This document shows, in pieces, positions 32,529 to 42,333 of a DNA stretch of 64,000 bases. Position 1 is the stretch's first letter; each line of letters opens with the position of its first letter. Below the pieces are notes generated by a model that saw only the letters and a program-made list of their open reading frames with translations, ran no database searches and was not told the origin of the DNA. The translations under genes and the position numbers were made by a program. This DNA is from Pseudodesulfovibrio cashew (lineage in GTDB: Bacteria; Desulfobacterota; Desulfovibrionia; Desulfovibrionales; Desulfovibrionaceae), in contig NZ_CP046400.1 of the NCBI RefSeq assembly GCF_009762795.1, positions 372,001 to 436,000 on the forward strand. Direction: 5' to 3'.

Positions 32529-33950
32529 TTAGGCGGACTCTACTGCGGGCTTGCCGGAACGGGCGTACTTGAACATGAACGCACCGAACACGGCCAGTGC
32601 GCCGATGATGCCTGCGACTACGGCGACGTCGTAGGACAGACCGAATCCGATCTTGGCATTGCAGATGAAGGTCACGCAGACAGCCGTCATGAAGGTCGCC
32701 GGTATGGAAGCGATCCAATGCAGCTTGTCGCGCTGGGCCAGGTAGGCGGCGGCGGTCCAGAGTACCATTGCGCTGAGACATTGGTTGGAGAAACCGAAGT
32801 AACGCCAGATGGTGGAGAAGTTCTGGGTGGAGATGACGTAGCCCATAACGAACAGAGGCACGGCGATCATCAGACGCTTGAAGCCGGCATCCTGCTTGAC
32901 CTTGAAGGTCTCGGCCACGATCAGGCGGGTGGAGCGGAACGCGGTGTCGCCGCTGGTGATGGGCAGGACGATGACGGCCGCGATAGCCAAGGCGCCGCCA
33001 ACGGAGCCCAGCAGGGAGCGGGAAACCTCAGCGACCACGGCGGAGGGGGAGCCTGCGGCGATGACTGCGGACATGGCCTCCGGGGAGTCGTAGAAGGACA
33101 GGCCCACGGCGCACCAGATCAGGCCGATGATGCCCTCGATGATCATGGCCCCGTAGAAGACGGAGCGGCCCTGGCGTTCATCGGTCATGCAGCGGGCCAT
33201 GAGTGGCGACTGGGTGGAGTGGAAGCCGGAGATGGCGCCGCAGGACAGCGTGATGAAAAGCAGCGGCCAGATGGGCTTGTCGCCGGGATGGACGTTGGTC
33301 ATGAAGTCGAGGTTGGGCAGGATCGGATGGCCGCTGAAGAGCAGGGCCACGACCAAAGCCACGGTCATGGTCAGCAGCAGCGCGCCGAGCAGGGGATAGA
33401 TGCGGCCGATGATCTTGTCGATGGGCAGGATGGTGGCCAGGAAGTAGTAGCCGAAGATGGCGGCCACCAGAATACCGGTGTTGATGCCGGTCAGGCCGTT
33501 GAGCAGCTTGGCCGGGCTGAGCACGAAGACCACGCCCACGAGCATGAGCAGAACGAAGGAGAAGAGGCGCATGATCTGGCGGGCGGACATGCCGAGGTGC
33601 TCGCCCACGACCTCGGGAATGGACGCGCCGTTGTTGCGCACGGAAAGCATGCCGCTGAAGTAGTCATGCACGGCACCGCCGAAGATGCAGCCGATGACGA
33701 TCCAGAGCATGGCAGCCGGACCATAGAGGGCTCCCAGGATGGGGCCGAAGATGGGGCCGATGCCCGCGATGTCCAAAACCTGGATGAAGATCAGTTTCCA
33801 TTTGGGCATGGGCATGTAGTCGATGCCGTCCTGCATGGCGATGGCGGGGGTGACGCGGTTGGCGTCAGGGGCGAAGACGCGGTCCACGAACTTCCCGTAG
33901 ATGAAATAGCCTGCGATAAGCAGGGCGATGCAACCGAAAAAGAATAGCAT
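32529..33950 (-). CDS. CstA-family carbon-starvation carrier
   Basis: A 473-residue polytopic protein with about 13 membrane segments. The N-terminus GY.IYG.F and VTPAIAMQDGIDY...W...F..QVLDIAG.GPIFGPILGA is diagnostic of CstA/BtsT carriers, which take up pyruvate or peptides. This is a short form (E. coli CstA is about 700 residues). Upstream on the same strand, the LytTR regulator and LytS-type kinase genes suggest it is the target of that system, as BtsT is of BtsSR in E. coli. ATG with GGAGG upstream. Confidence 0.9.
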   Translation of the reverse strand: MLFFFGCIALLIAGYFIYGKFVDRVFAPDANRVTPAIAMQDGIDYMPMPKWKLIFIQVLDIAGIGPIFGPILGALYGPAAMLWIVIGCIFGGAVHDYFSGMLSVRNNGASIPEVVGEHLGMSARQIMRLFSFVLLMLVGVVFVLSPAKLLNGLTGINTGILVAAIFGYYFLATILPIDKIIGRIYPLLGALLLTMTVALVVALLFSGHPILPNLDFMTNVHPGDKPIWPLLFITLSCGAISGFHSTQSPLMARCMTDERQGRSVFYGAMIIEGIIGLIWCAVGLSFYDSPEAMSAVIAAGSPSAVVAEVSRSLLGSVGGALAIAAVIVLPITSGDTAFRSTRLIVAETFKVKQDAGFKRLMIAVPLFVMGYVISTQNFSTIWRYFGFSNQCLSAMVLWTAAAYLAQRDKLHWIASIPATFMTAVCVTFICNAKIGFGLSYDVAVVAGIIGALAVFGAFMFKYARSGKPAVESA

Positions 33951-34086
33951 TATCTTAAACCTCCAAAAGATAGTTGGCCGCTGGGCGGCGTGCTTTCTTA
34001 TAGGAGGTCTTTTTCGGATGATTCTACGGTTTCCGTCCGAAACGCCCCTTTCCGGGACTGAATGAACGGATCCGGCGACTGAAGGA

Positions 34087-35787
34087 TCAGCTCCTGTCCG
34101 GCACCCGAAGCACTATGGAGGTGCCCTCGCCCGGTGCGCTTTCCACGGAGGGGCTGTATTGCGAGCCGTAAATGTGCTCAAGGCGGCTCAGGCAGTTGTG
34201 CAACCCGATGCCGCCGGTGCCGGAATCGGCATACTCACGCGAGAGCACCCGGTCCAAAGTCTCGGCGTCCATGCCCACGCCGTCGTCGGCCACAGTGACC
34301 TTCAAATGCCCGTTCTCGCGCCCGGCGCTGAGCCGGACCGAGCCGCCCTGCTTGCGCCCCAGGACGCCGTGGCGGATGGCGTTCTCCACCAGCGGCTGGA
34401 TGACAAGCGGCGGGATGGGCCAGGCTTCACAGCCCTCCTCAATCTCCATCTCCACGGCGATTCGGTCGCCGAAGCGGGCCTGCTCGATGGCCAGGTAGGA
34501 GCGGACCTGCTCCAGCTCATCGCCCAGGGGTATAAACCCACGGCTCAGGTCGAGGTTGCGGCGCATGTACAGAGAGAGGTCCATGAGCAGCTCCCTGGCC
34601 CGCTCCGAGTTGGTGCGGCAGAAGGAGGTGATGGTGTTCAGGGAGTTGAACAGGAAGTGGGGGTTGATCTGGGCGTGCAGGCGGCGGATCTCGGCGTGGG
34701 CCAGCATCTGCTCCTTGATCTGGATCTCCTCCAGCTCCACCTGGGTGGAGAAGAGATTGGCCAGCCCGCGCGCCACTTCGTAGAGCGTCGCGTTGAGCGG
34801 CCGCGTGCGGCTGCCGTAGAATTTGAGGGTGCCCACGATCTCGTCGTTCTTCTTCAACGGGACGATGATGGCCGAGGTCATGGGGCAGTCCGGGTGGTTG
34901 CAGCCGATGGCGTCCGAGCTGTGCATGAACGTGGACTCGCCAGTCCGGATCACCTCTCGGGTGGCGTTGGTGCGGATGGCCCGCCCGGCCAGGTGGTGAT
35001 CGTCGCCCGCGCCCACGTGGGCCAGCACGTCGCGCGTGTCGGTGATGGCCACGGCGGCAACCCCCACGCGGCTGTAGATGATCTCGGCGGTGGCCGCAGC
35101 GGTCTCCAGGCTCAACCCCAAGCGCAGGTAGCTCACCGCCATGTTGGCGATGTCGAGGATGATCTGCGCGTGCAGGGACTCGCGCCGCTCGCGGTCGCGG
35201 GAGAAGAGGTTGATCACCTCCACGAACAAAGCCGCGCCAAAGGCGTTAACCAGGAGCATGGGCGGAGCGATGAGCTTGACCAGGGCCACGGCGTCCGGAA
35301 AGGGCCGGGACATGAGCAGGACCAGCCCCATATGCAGGGACTCGCCCACCAGGGCCAGCCCGGCGGCTATGCGCCAGTTCAGGGCCTTGTCCCCGAGGCG
35401 CATGCACAACAGCCCGGCGGCCAGTCCCTCGACGGCCGTGGCGATGCCGCACGGCCAGGCGCTGAACCCGGCAAGGTCGGTGACGATACGGTGCACCCCC
35501 GCGATGAGTCCGGCTCCGATGCCCACCACCGGACCGCCGAACAGGCCGCCGGAGATGACCACCATGGCCCGCAGGTTGGCCACTGAGTCGAACACCGCGT
35601 TACCGGTGTAGGTGCCGAGGATGCCGAACAGGCCGAACAGGATCGTGATCAGCATGGTCCGGGACCGGGAGTCCTCGCTGGTGAAATGCATGCGCTGCAC
35701 CGGCATGATGGTCATCACCAGGAAGATGACGCCCACCATGAGGCCGAACCGCTCGGCGAGGGTCAGAATGATTTCGTAGGTATTCAC
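34087..35787 (-). CDS. LytS-type sensor histidine kinase
   Basis: A 566-residue protein starting at a GTG after AGGCGG. Residues 1-210 form a multi-helix membrane region of the 5TMR-LYT type, with PRxxTGNAVFDSVANLR-like glycine-rich loops. A GAF domain (about 215-345) follows, then the HisKA-like block with HAQINPHFLFNSLNTI (phospho-acceptor His) and a HATPase with PLVENAIRHG. This is the BtsS/YpdA/LytS architecture. It overlaps no other gene but lies 12 bp after the LytTR regulator gene, so the two are an operon. The likely ligand is pyruvate by analogy, not shown. Confidence 0.9.
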   Translation of the reverse strand: MNTYEIILTLAERFGLMVGVIFLVMTIMPVQRMHFTSEDSRSRTMLITILFGLFGILGTYTGNAVFDSVANLRAMVVISGGLFGGPVVGIGAGLIAGVHRIVTDLAGFSAWPCGIATAVEGLAAGLLCMRLGDKALNWRIAAGLALVGESLHMGLVLLMSRPFPDAVALVKLIAPPMLLVNAFGAALFVEVINLFSRDRERRESLHAQIILDIANMAVSYLRLGLSLETAAATAEIIYSRVGVAAVAITDTRDVLAHVGAGDDHHLAGRAIRTNATREVIRTGESTFMHSSDAIGCNHPDCPMTSAIIVPLKKNDEIVGTLKFYGSRTRPLNATLYEVARGLANLFSTQVELEEIQIKEQMLAHAEIRRLHAQINPHFLFNSLNTITSFCRTNSERARELLMDLSLYMRRNLDLSRGFIPLGDELEQVRSYLAIEQARFGDRIAVEMEIEEGCEAWPIPPLVIQPLVENAIRHGVLGRKQGGSVRLSAGRENGHLKVTVADDGVGMDAETLDRVLSREYADSGTGGIGLHNCLSRLEHIYGSQYSPSVESAPGEGTSIVLRVPDRS

Positions 35788-35798
35788 GTGCGGCCCGC

Positions 35799-36578
35799 CT
35801 ACAGTTCCATGACGGCCTTGAAGTCCCGCACGCGGGCCTTGCTGACCGTGATCTCGGTTTCCTGCACGTCGTTCATGGTCAGCACATACTTGCCGTTGAA
35901 CCACGGGGCATAGGTGCGCACCAGAGCCAGGTTGACCAGTTGGGATCGGTTGGCGCGGAAAAAGGGATACTGCACGAGCCGCTCCTCCAGCCGTTCCAGG
36001 GTGAGATCGGCGGCGCAGGGATAGGCGTCGTCCCTCGTTCCCGCATAGATTCGGCGGTTCCGGCAGTCGAAATAGACGATCTCGCGCGGGTTGAGCAGGA
36101 TATTACGGCCCGAATGCTCCACGCTGATGCGGGTAATGCCCGGCTTGATGCCCACGTCGGCCAGCAGCTTACGCAGCACCTCGCCGGAGTCCTCTGCCAC
36201 GCTGGGCTTGAGCAGCTTGCGAGCACGCTCCAGGCTGGCGGCCAGCCGCCGCTTGTCCACGGGCTTGAGGATGTAGTCCACCGCGTTCTCCTCGAAGGCA
36301 CGGATGGCATACTCGTCAAAGGCGGTGACGAAGATGACCAGGGGCCGGGGGTCCATGGTCATGACTTCCTTGAGGACGTGGAAACCGTTCCGCCCCGGCA
36401 TCTGGATGTCCAGAAACACGAGGTCCGGCCGGTGGGCGAATACGGCGTCCACGGCGTCGGCCGCGTTGTCCGCCGCGCCCACGATCTCGATGTCCGGGTG
36501 GGACGACAGCAGGTAGCTCAGTTCATCCCGAGCGGGAAGCTCGTCGTCCACCAGTATGGTGCGAATGGTGTTGCTCAT
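35799..36578 (-). CDS. LytTR-family response regulator
   Basis: A 259-residue protein with an N-terminal receiver (Asp in DLVFLDIQMPG) and a C-terminal LytTR DNA-binding domain with FFRANRSQLVNL, as in BtsR/YpdB. The ATG start follows AGAGAGAAC; a longer frame upstream is not needed. It should bind promoters as direct repeats and activate the cstA-like gene downstream, which follows after the LytS gene. Confidence 0.92.
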   Translation of the reverse strand: MSNTIRTILVDDELPARDELSYLLSSHPDIEIVGAADNAADAVDAVFAHRPDLVFLDIQMPGRNGFHVLKEVMTMDPRPLVIFVTAFDEYAIRAFEENAVDYILKPVDKRRLAASLERARKLLKPSVAEDSGEVLRKLLADVGIKPGITRISVEHSGRNILLNPREIVYFDCRNRRIYAGTRDDAYPCAADLTLERLEERLVQYPFFRANRSQLVNLALVRTYAPWFNGKYVLTMNDVQETEITVSKARVRDFKAVMEL

Positions 36579-36703
36579 GATGTTCTCTCTAAGGGGGGTC
36601 ATGCCCAGTTAAAGCATCAGAGCGCGGTTGGCAAGGCGGAGCAGCGGCCAGGGCCAGGAGGACGGGCCCGGCCGCTGAACTCACGCCATGTACAAGAGAA
36701 GAC

Positions 36704-39397
36704 CTAAATGTCGGACGAGCTTCGCTTCTTGTCCAATTCGACTATGCCGTAGGCCAGAAGCCCGCAGGCAGCGATTTTCACCCAATCGAAAATTCCCAGC
36801 GGTGCGCTGGCGAACAGCCGGTGCATGAACGGCGCATAGGTGAAAACAAGCTGCAGCAACAGCATGATCAGAAAGCCTCCGACAACCCACCGATTGCTGG
36901 CGAACCCCAGTTCGAACGGCGACAGCCGGAAGGACCTGGCGTTGAAGAGGTAGAAAGCCTCCACGCTTACGAACACGTTGACCGCCATGGTTCGCGCCTT
37001 TTCCAGCGTCGCGCCGTTGAACATCTCCCACTCGAACAGACCAAAGGCGAACACAAGCAGCAAAAGGCTGACAATGCCGATCCGACGGAGAATCGTCCTG
37101 TCCAGAAGCGGCCGGTCCGGCTCGCGAGGCGGACGATTCATGATGCCCGGCTCCTTGGGCTCAAAGGCGAGCGTCATGCCCAGGCAGCCCGCCGTGGTCA
37201 TGTTGATCCAGAGAATCTGGACGGGAATGATGGGCAGCGTGGCGCCGAACAGGATCGCGGCGAGAATGACCAATCCCTCCCCCGCATTGGTTGGCAGCGT
37301 CCAAGCGATGAACTTCACCAGGTTGGCGAAAACTCCGCGCCCTTCCTCCACCGCGGCCTCGATGGTAGCGAAGTTGTCGTCGGTCAGAATCATGTCGGCG
37401 GCATCCTTGGCGACCTCGGTGCCGGTGATGCCCATGGCAATGCCGATGTCCGCCTGCTTCAATGCCGGGGCGTCATTCACGCCGTCGCCGGTCATGGCGC
37501 AGACATACCCGTTTTTCTGCAACGCCATGACCAAACGGAGCTTCTGCTCGGGCGAAACCCGAGCAAATACCGGGATACCGGGCACCCGCTCAATGAGCTC
37601 GGCGTCGCTCAAGTCGGCGATTTCCCTGCCTGTCAGTACCGGACAGGTCTCGCCGATGGTGCAATCAACGCCTCTCAGCCCGAGCCTCAGCCCGATGGCC
37701 TCTGCCGTCAGGGCGTGATCCCCGGTGATCATCTTGACGGCGATCCCCGCGTCCTGGCAGGCAGCGATAGCGCGCCGGGCCTCTTCCCTGGGAGGATCGA
37801 TCATCCCCTGCAGCCCGAGGAAGACCATCCCCGCGCAACCGTCCGTCCGAACGAGCCCCTCGCCGGGGTCCAACTCCTTGCGGGCAAAGGCAAGCACACG
37901 GAGCCCCTTGGCTGCCATGGCGTGCTGGGCCTCGACAACGGACCGCTCGTCCAGAGGCACGGTCTCGCCCAAGGCGTCCATGGCGCTGCTGCAGCAGCCG
38001 ATAACCTTTTCCACTGCGCCTTTGACATAGACCACGCGGAGGTCATCGCGCTCGTGCAGGGTGGCCATGTACTGCCACTCGGACTCGAAGGGCAACTCGT
38101 CCACACGCGGGAGGTCGTGGTTTTCCTCTTCCTGCCGCATGCCGTATTTGCGGGCAGCGACGATAAGCGCCCCTTCGGTGGGGTCGCCTTCGACGACGTG
38201 CCGCCCTTCCTTGCTCAAGACGCGCGCGTCATTGCAGAGCAGCCCGGCCCGCATGCACTCCGCCAGGGCTTTGTCGGCCCCCGGCTCTCCGGCCGGAAAG
38301 AACTCTCCCTCGCTGTCGTACCCTGCTCCGGAAACCGAGTAGAACGAGCCGCCGCTGTTCACCTCCTGAACCGTCATCTGGTTCTCGGTCAGAGTTCCGG
38401 TCTTGTCGGAGCAGATGACCGTGGTTCCCCCCAGGGTCTCCACCGCAGGCAGCTTTCGAATGATGGCCTTGCGCCCGGCCATTCTGGATACGCCCAGCGC
38501 CAGGATGATGGTCACGGCGGCGGGCAGCCCCTCGGGGATGGCGCCCACGGCCAGCGCCACGGCGGCCATGAACATCTCGGTGGCCGGCTCGGAGCGAAGC
38601 AGGCCGAGCACAAAGGAAGCGGCGGCCATGGCGAGAATGGCAAGCAACAGGACATGGCTGAAACGGCTGATCTTGCGCGTCAACGGCGTTTCCAGCTCAT
38701 CAGCGGCCTCGATCATTCCCGAGATGCGGCCTATCTCCGTCTTGTTGCCGGTGGCAACGACGAGCCCGCGCCCCTGTCCCGAGCTGACCAGGGAGCCTGC
38801 ATACGCCATGCAGGAACGCTCCGCCAGAACGGTATCCGAGGAGACCGGCTCGGTCCCTTTGCCGACTGGCAATGACTCGCCTGTCAGGGTGGACTCGTCG
38901 ACCCGCAATTCCTTGTGAGCGATGATGCGCACATCGGCCGGCACCTTGTCGCCCGACCGAAGCAGGACCAGGTCGCCGGGCACGATGCCCGAAGCCGACA
39001 GCCTGACGGTCTCTCCGGCGCGCAGCACTGTGGCCTCCACCGACATGCTGCTCGACAGGGAATCGAGCGCCTTCACGGCCTTGGCCTCCTGCAGATAGCC
39101 GACCATGGCATTCACCAATACAACGCCGAGGATAACCAGCGAATCGACCCATTCGCCCAGATAGGCCGTGACCAGTCCGGCCGCTATCAGGATATACACG
39201 AGGGGCTGGTGAAACTGCAGCAGGAACCTCTCAAAGGCGGTACGTTCCTTCTTTGCCGAAATGACGTTTTCGCCGAACCGCTCCAACCGTTGCTCGACCT
39301 CGAAGACATCGAGCCCTTTGTCGCCGTCCGTGTCCAGGATTCGCGCCACTTCGTCCACGTCCAAGTGATGCCAGAATCTATTCAGCAGGGTTTCCAT
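36704..39397 (-). CDS. P-type ATPase, calcium-transporting type
   Basis: A 897-residue P-type ATPase. The phosphorylated Asp331 sits in CSDKTGTLTE; the TGES loop, TGDG.ND.PALK, the KGA motif and ten membrane segments are all present. The fourth segment reads VGAIPEGLP, the calcium-binding signature of SERCA/PMR1-type pumps, so this is a Ca2+ (or Mn2+/cation) exporter. The N-terminus starts with a cation-ATPase_N-like domain. It is divergent from the universal stress protein gene. Confidence 0.9.
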   Translation of the reverse strand: METLLNRFWHHLDVDEVARILDTDGDKGLDVFEVEQRLERFGENVISAKKERTAFERFLLQFHQPLVYILIAAGLVTAYLGEWVDSLVILGVVLVNAMVGYLQEAKAVKALDSLSSSMSVEATVLRAGETVRLSASGIVPGDLVLLRSGDKVPADVRIIAHKELRVDESTLTGESLPVGKGTEPVSSDTVLAERSCMAYAGSLVSSGQGRGLVVATGNKTEIGRISGMIEAADELETPLTRKISRFSHVLLLAILAMAAASFVLGLLRSEPATEMFMAAVALAVGAIPEGLPAAVTIILALGVSRMAGRKAIIRKLPAVETLGGTTVICSDKTGTLTENQMTVQEVNSGGSFYSVSGAGYDSEGEFFPAGEPGADKALAECMRAGLLCNDARVLSKEGRHVVEGDPTEGALIVAARKYGMRQEEENHDLPRVDELPFESEWQYMATLHERDDLRVVYVKGAVEKVIGCCSSAMDALGETVPLDERSVVEAQHAMAAKGLRVLAFARKELDPGEGLVRTDGCAGMVFLGLQGMIDPPREEARRAIAACQDAGIAVKMITGDHALTAEAIGLRLGLRGVDCTIGETCPVLTGREIADLSDAELIERVPGIPVFARVSPEQKLRLVMALQKNGYVCAMTGDGVNDAPALKQADIGIAMGITGTEVAKDAADMILTDDNFATIEAAVEEGRGVFANLVKFIAWTLPTNAGEGLVILAAILFGATLPIIPVQILWINMTTAGCLGMTLAFEPKEPGIMNRPPREPDRPLLDRTILRRIGIVSLLLLVFAFGLFEWEMFNGATLEKARTMAVNVFVSVEAFYLFNARSFRLSPFELGFASNRWVVGGFLIMLLLQLVFTYAPFMHRLFASAPLGIFDWVKIAACGLLAYGIVELDKKRSSSDI

Positions 39398-39645
39398 AGG
39401 TTCTCCGTCGGAAGCATAGTGTGATCATTGGGGATGCCGTATTGTAAAAACTGAAATAAACTAAGGGAGACGTCAAGGGGGGAAAAGGCATCGTTTGACA
39501 CCTTCACGGTCGAATGCCATAAACTAAATGGAGAAAATTACGCCGTCAGCCCGCCGGAAATCGGGCCCGGTCCCAAAAGAATCGACCGCAAAAGACGCCC
39601 GGCAAGGTGACACGTCCAACGTCAGGCCCAGTAAGGAATACGAGT

Positions 39646-40551
39646 ATGTTCAAAAAGGTACTCCTGTATGCAGGCTCCTCCATTGACGGCTCCCTGATCG
39701 CACATGCAGACGACTTCTGTGATCGGGCGGGAGCCGAACTGACCACTCTCAACATATTCGAACAGCCATCCAGCCCCGTGTCGGATTACTTCACATCCCA
39801 CCACATAGACCTCCACAATATCGTGATCGAGGGATACGAGTCACGGCTGAAGCAGGAAACGGTAGAACAGGGCATACGAACCGACATCAAACGGGAAGTC
39901 CGCTGGGGCAAGGATTTCGTCGAGGCCATACGTATGGTCCGCGAAGGCGGGTACGATCTGCTGATCTCGGCGTCGCAACAAGACGATGGCCCGCCGGACG
40001 GGACGGCCATGCACCTCATGCGCAAGTGTCCCTGCCCCGTCTGGATTCATCGCGGCCACCTCTGGAAAGGAGCCATCCGAATCCTCGTAGCGCTCAACAC
40101 CTCCGCTCCATCCGAGGAGAACCGAAGGCTGAACAGAAAGATACTGGAGCACGGAAGCCGCCTGAACGATATCCTGCGAGGCCATCTGCACGTGATCACC
40201 TGTTGGTCGGGCTACATGGAATCCATGCTCTCCGGCCCACGCTTCGGGGAAAAGGAAAAAAACGACTACCTGCAATACGAGCGGGAAAAAGCCGGGGAAG
40301 AGCTCCAAACGCTCCTCGATTCGCTGGGGCTCACGGACAAGGTGAAGACAAAGATCCTGCACGGGAATCCGGACAGGCTCATCCCCCACTACGCCGACGA
40401 GCAGAAGATGGATATCGTGGTTATCGGCAGTGTGGCCAGGACAGGCATCCCCGGGATGCTGGTCGGCAACACCGCCGAAAAGATCGTGGCCAACCTCAAG
40501 GATTCGATCCTTGTGATCAAACCTGACGACTTCATTTCACCGGTGAGCTAG
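39646..40551 (+). CDS. Tandem universal stress protein
   Basis: A 301-residue protein built of two Usp domains (about 1-140 and 145-300), as in UspE. Domain two ends with the ATP-binding-type run IVVIGSVARTG.PG.L.GNTAEKI, so it may bind nucleotide; domain one is degenerate. ATG follows TAAGGA; the frame opens further upstream without a better start. The last 20 bases overlap the convergent carbonic anhydrase gene. Confidence 0.85.
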   Translation: MFKKVLLYAGSSIDGSLIAHADDFCDRAGAELTTLNIFEQPSSPVSDYFTSHHIDLHNIVIEGYESRLKQETVEQGIRTDIKREVRWGKDFVEAIRMVREGGYDLLISASQQDDGPPDGTAMHLMRKCPCPVWIHRGHLWKGAIRILVALNTSAPSEENRRLNRKILEHGSRLNDILRGHLHVITCWSGYMESMLSGPRFGEKEKNDYLQYEREKAGEELQTLLDSLGLTDKVKTKILHGNPDRLIPHYADEQKMDIVVIGSVARTGIPGMLVGNTAEKIVANLKDSILVIKPDDFISPVS

Positions 40552-41221
40552 TCTCCGAGGCTGGCGCGTCTTCCGAATCCAGCTTGGGGCAAGGGTAGGT
40601 CAGGGGCTCGAACGCCTTGGTCTGCTGCAGGTAGCTGAGCAGCTGGCCGCTATCCATGTCGAAATACCAGCCGTGCAGGTCGAGCGTTCCCTGGGCCACG
40701 CGCTCGGCAATCCAGGGAAAGGTCATGAGGTTCTCCACGGAACGGAGAATCCCGGCCATTTCGCAGGCCGTGCAGGACTTCTTGTTCACCTCGCCGAAAT
40801 GTTCCACCACCCGGTCGCGCACCGGCTTCATCACGGACAGCCAGCGGTTGATGAACTCGCTGTCCTCGGCGGCGTCGTCCTTCATCAGCGTGTCGATGCC
40901 GCCGCAGGAGCTGTGGCCGAGAACGATGATGTTGGCTACATTGAGGTGCTTTACCGCGTATTCAATGGCAGAGGAGACGCCGTGGTAACCGGCGTCGGAC
41001 TCGTAGGGCGGCACGATATTGGCGACGTTTCGCACCACGAAGATTTCGCCCGGCTCGCACTGCATGATGAGCGAGGGGTCCGTCCGCGAGTCGCTGCACG
41101 CGATGACCATGGTGGTCGGGGTCTGGCCCTCCCGCAACTTGCAGAACGGGGAATCCTCCCGACAGAAATATTCATCTCGAAAATCCTTGAAACCCGCAAT
41201 GAACCGTTTGATGTCCCTCAT
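40532..41221 (-). CDS. Beta-class carbonic anhydrase
   Basis: A 229-residue protein with the zinc ligands Cys42 (ACSDSR), His103 and Cys106 (GHSSCGG), and Asp44/Arg46 of the catalytic dyad. It converts CO2 and bicarbonate, likely supplying bicarbonate for carboxylations or pH control in the cytoplasm. Start at ATG 41221 after AGGGTCATC is preferred to the upstream TTG-rich extension. The gene tail overlaps the Usp gene by 20 bp. Confidence 0.95.
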   Translation of the reverse strand: MRDIKRFIAGFKDFRDEYFCREDSPFCKLREGQTPTTMVIACSDSRTDPSLIMQCEPGEIFVVRNVANIVPPYESDAGYHGVSSAIEYAVKHLNVANIIVLGHSSCGGIDTLMKDDAAEDSEFINRWLSVMKPVRDRVVEHFGEVNKKSCTACEMAGILRSVENLMTFPWIAERVAQGTLDLHGWYFDMDSGQLLSYLQQTKAFEPLTYPCPKLDSEDAPASETSSPVK

Positions 41222-41494
41222 GATGACCCTATCCCTTTGCTCTTGGCGGGATGTCTGCCATCCCTTCCGTAAAAACATACTATCGCCCCTGCCCCGCTAT
41301 CGAGGTCAGGCCCTGCCGTCCTTCCTCCGGCTTGGTGGCGTTGTTTTCTAGTTGATTTCATACCGGAGCGCAAATTCACGGCTGATCGCCCCAAATCCGG
41401 ACTCCGGCTCCCCGGCGCCCATGACATGGGCAAAAAAATCGAGTAATTGATTCCCGCCCGCCCTGCTGCGGCACACAGCTTCAAGGAGAGAGAC

Positions 41495-42304
41495 ATGAAC
41501 GGCAATATCGACATCACCCTCGTGGCCAACGCCGGAGTCCTGATCGAGCACAACGGCATCGGCCTGCTCGTGGACGGCATGCACAGCGAGGAAGGGCCGT
41601 TCAGCAAGGTCCCGGGAGCCGACCTGGAGCTCATGCGGCGCGGCCAGGAGCCGTTCGCCAATCTCGACTATATCCTGTTCACCCATGAACATCCGGATCA
41701 CCTCACGCCGGGACTCGTTCTGAACCATGTTCGGCAACGCCCGGTCAAGGGGCTGTTCCTCCCCAACGAGCGCCATGGTTCGCAAACCCTGGGCAGCCTG
41801 CTTGAATATGCCGAGGAGCAGGCCGTGCCCCACCGGACCATGAGCCTGGAACCGGGCGAAACGCGGGAGTTCAAACTGTCCGGAGACTTGTCGGTAACCG
41901 CCATCGGCACCCGGCACATGGGGCCGCAATACCAGGCCGTGCGCAACGACTGCCTGCTCCTGTCCCTGGAAGGCATGAACCTGCTCTTCACCGGGGATGC
42001 GGACCACGTCGCAGCCTATTACGAACTCCCCCTCCGGGGCGTGACTTTGGATGCCGTCTTCGTGAACCCGCTCTTCTTCCACAACGCGGACGGGCAGGCC
42101 ATCATCAATGAAATATTCCAGCCCCGCCACGTGATCGTCTACCACATGCCGTTCCCGGAGGAGGACACCATGCGCTTCACCGCCCTGGTCGACAACGACA
42201 TCCGCAAGCACGCACGGCCGGGGATTCAGGCCCACGCCCTCAACCAGCCGCGACAACGGATTCGCCTCTTGCCGGACTCCGGCGTTACCAGAAACAACCG
42301 CTAA
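41495..42304 (+). CDS. Metallo-beta-lactamase-fold hydrolase
   Basis: A 269-residue protein with THEHPDH (residues 63-69), the di-metal HxHxDH motif, then a second His in TRHMGPQ and Asp in FTGDADH. It most resembles the small UlaG/Zn-dependent-type hydrolases of this fold; substrate is unknown. It starts at ATG after AAGGAGAGAG and stands alone between two minus-strand genes. Confidence 0.85.
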   Translation: MNGNIDITLVANAGVLIEHNGIGLLVDGMHSEEGPFSKVPGADLELMRRGQEPFANLDYILFTHEHPDHLTPGLVLNHVRQRPVKGLFLPNERHGSQTLGSLLEYAEEQAVPHRTMSLEPGETREFKLSGDLSVTAIGTRHMGPQYQAVRNDCLLLSLEGMNLLFTGDADHVAAYYELPLRGVTLDAVFVNPLFFHNADGQAIINEIFQPRHVIVYHMPFPEEDTMRFTALVDNDIRKHARPGIQAHALNQPRQRIRLLPDSGVTRNNR

Positions 42305-42333
42305 GGGAATCGCTAAACGCGAGCCGTCCCGCG

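Noticed and set aside
32514..33947. Plus-strand frame of 477 codons opposite the cstA gene
   Set aside because: Shadow of the carrier gene; Gly/His/Asp-rich without domains.
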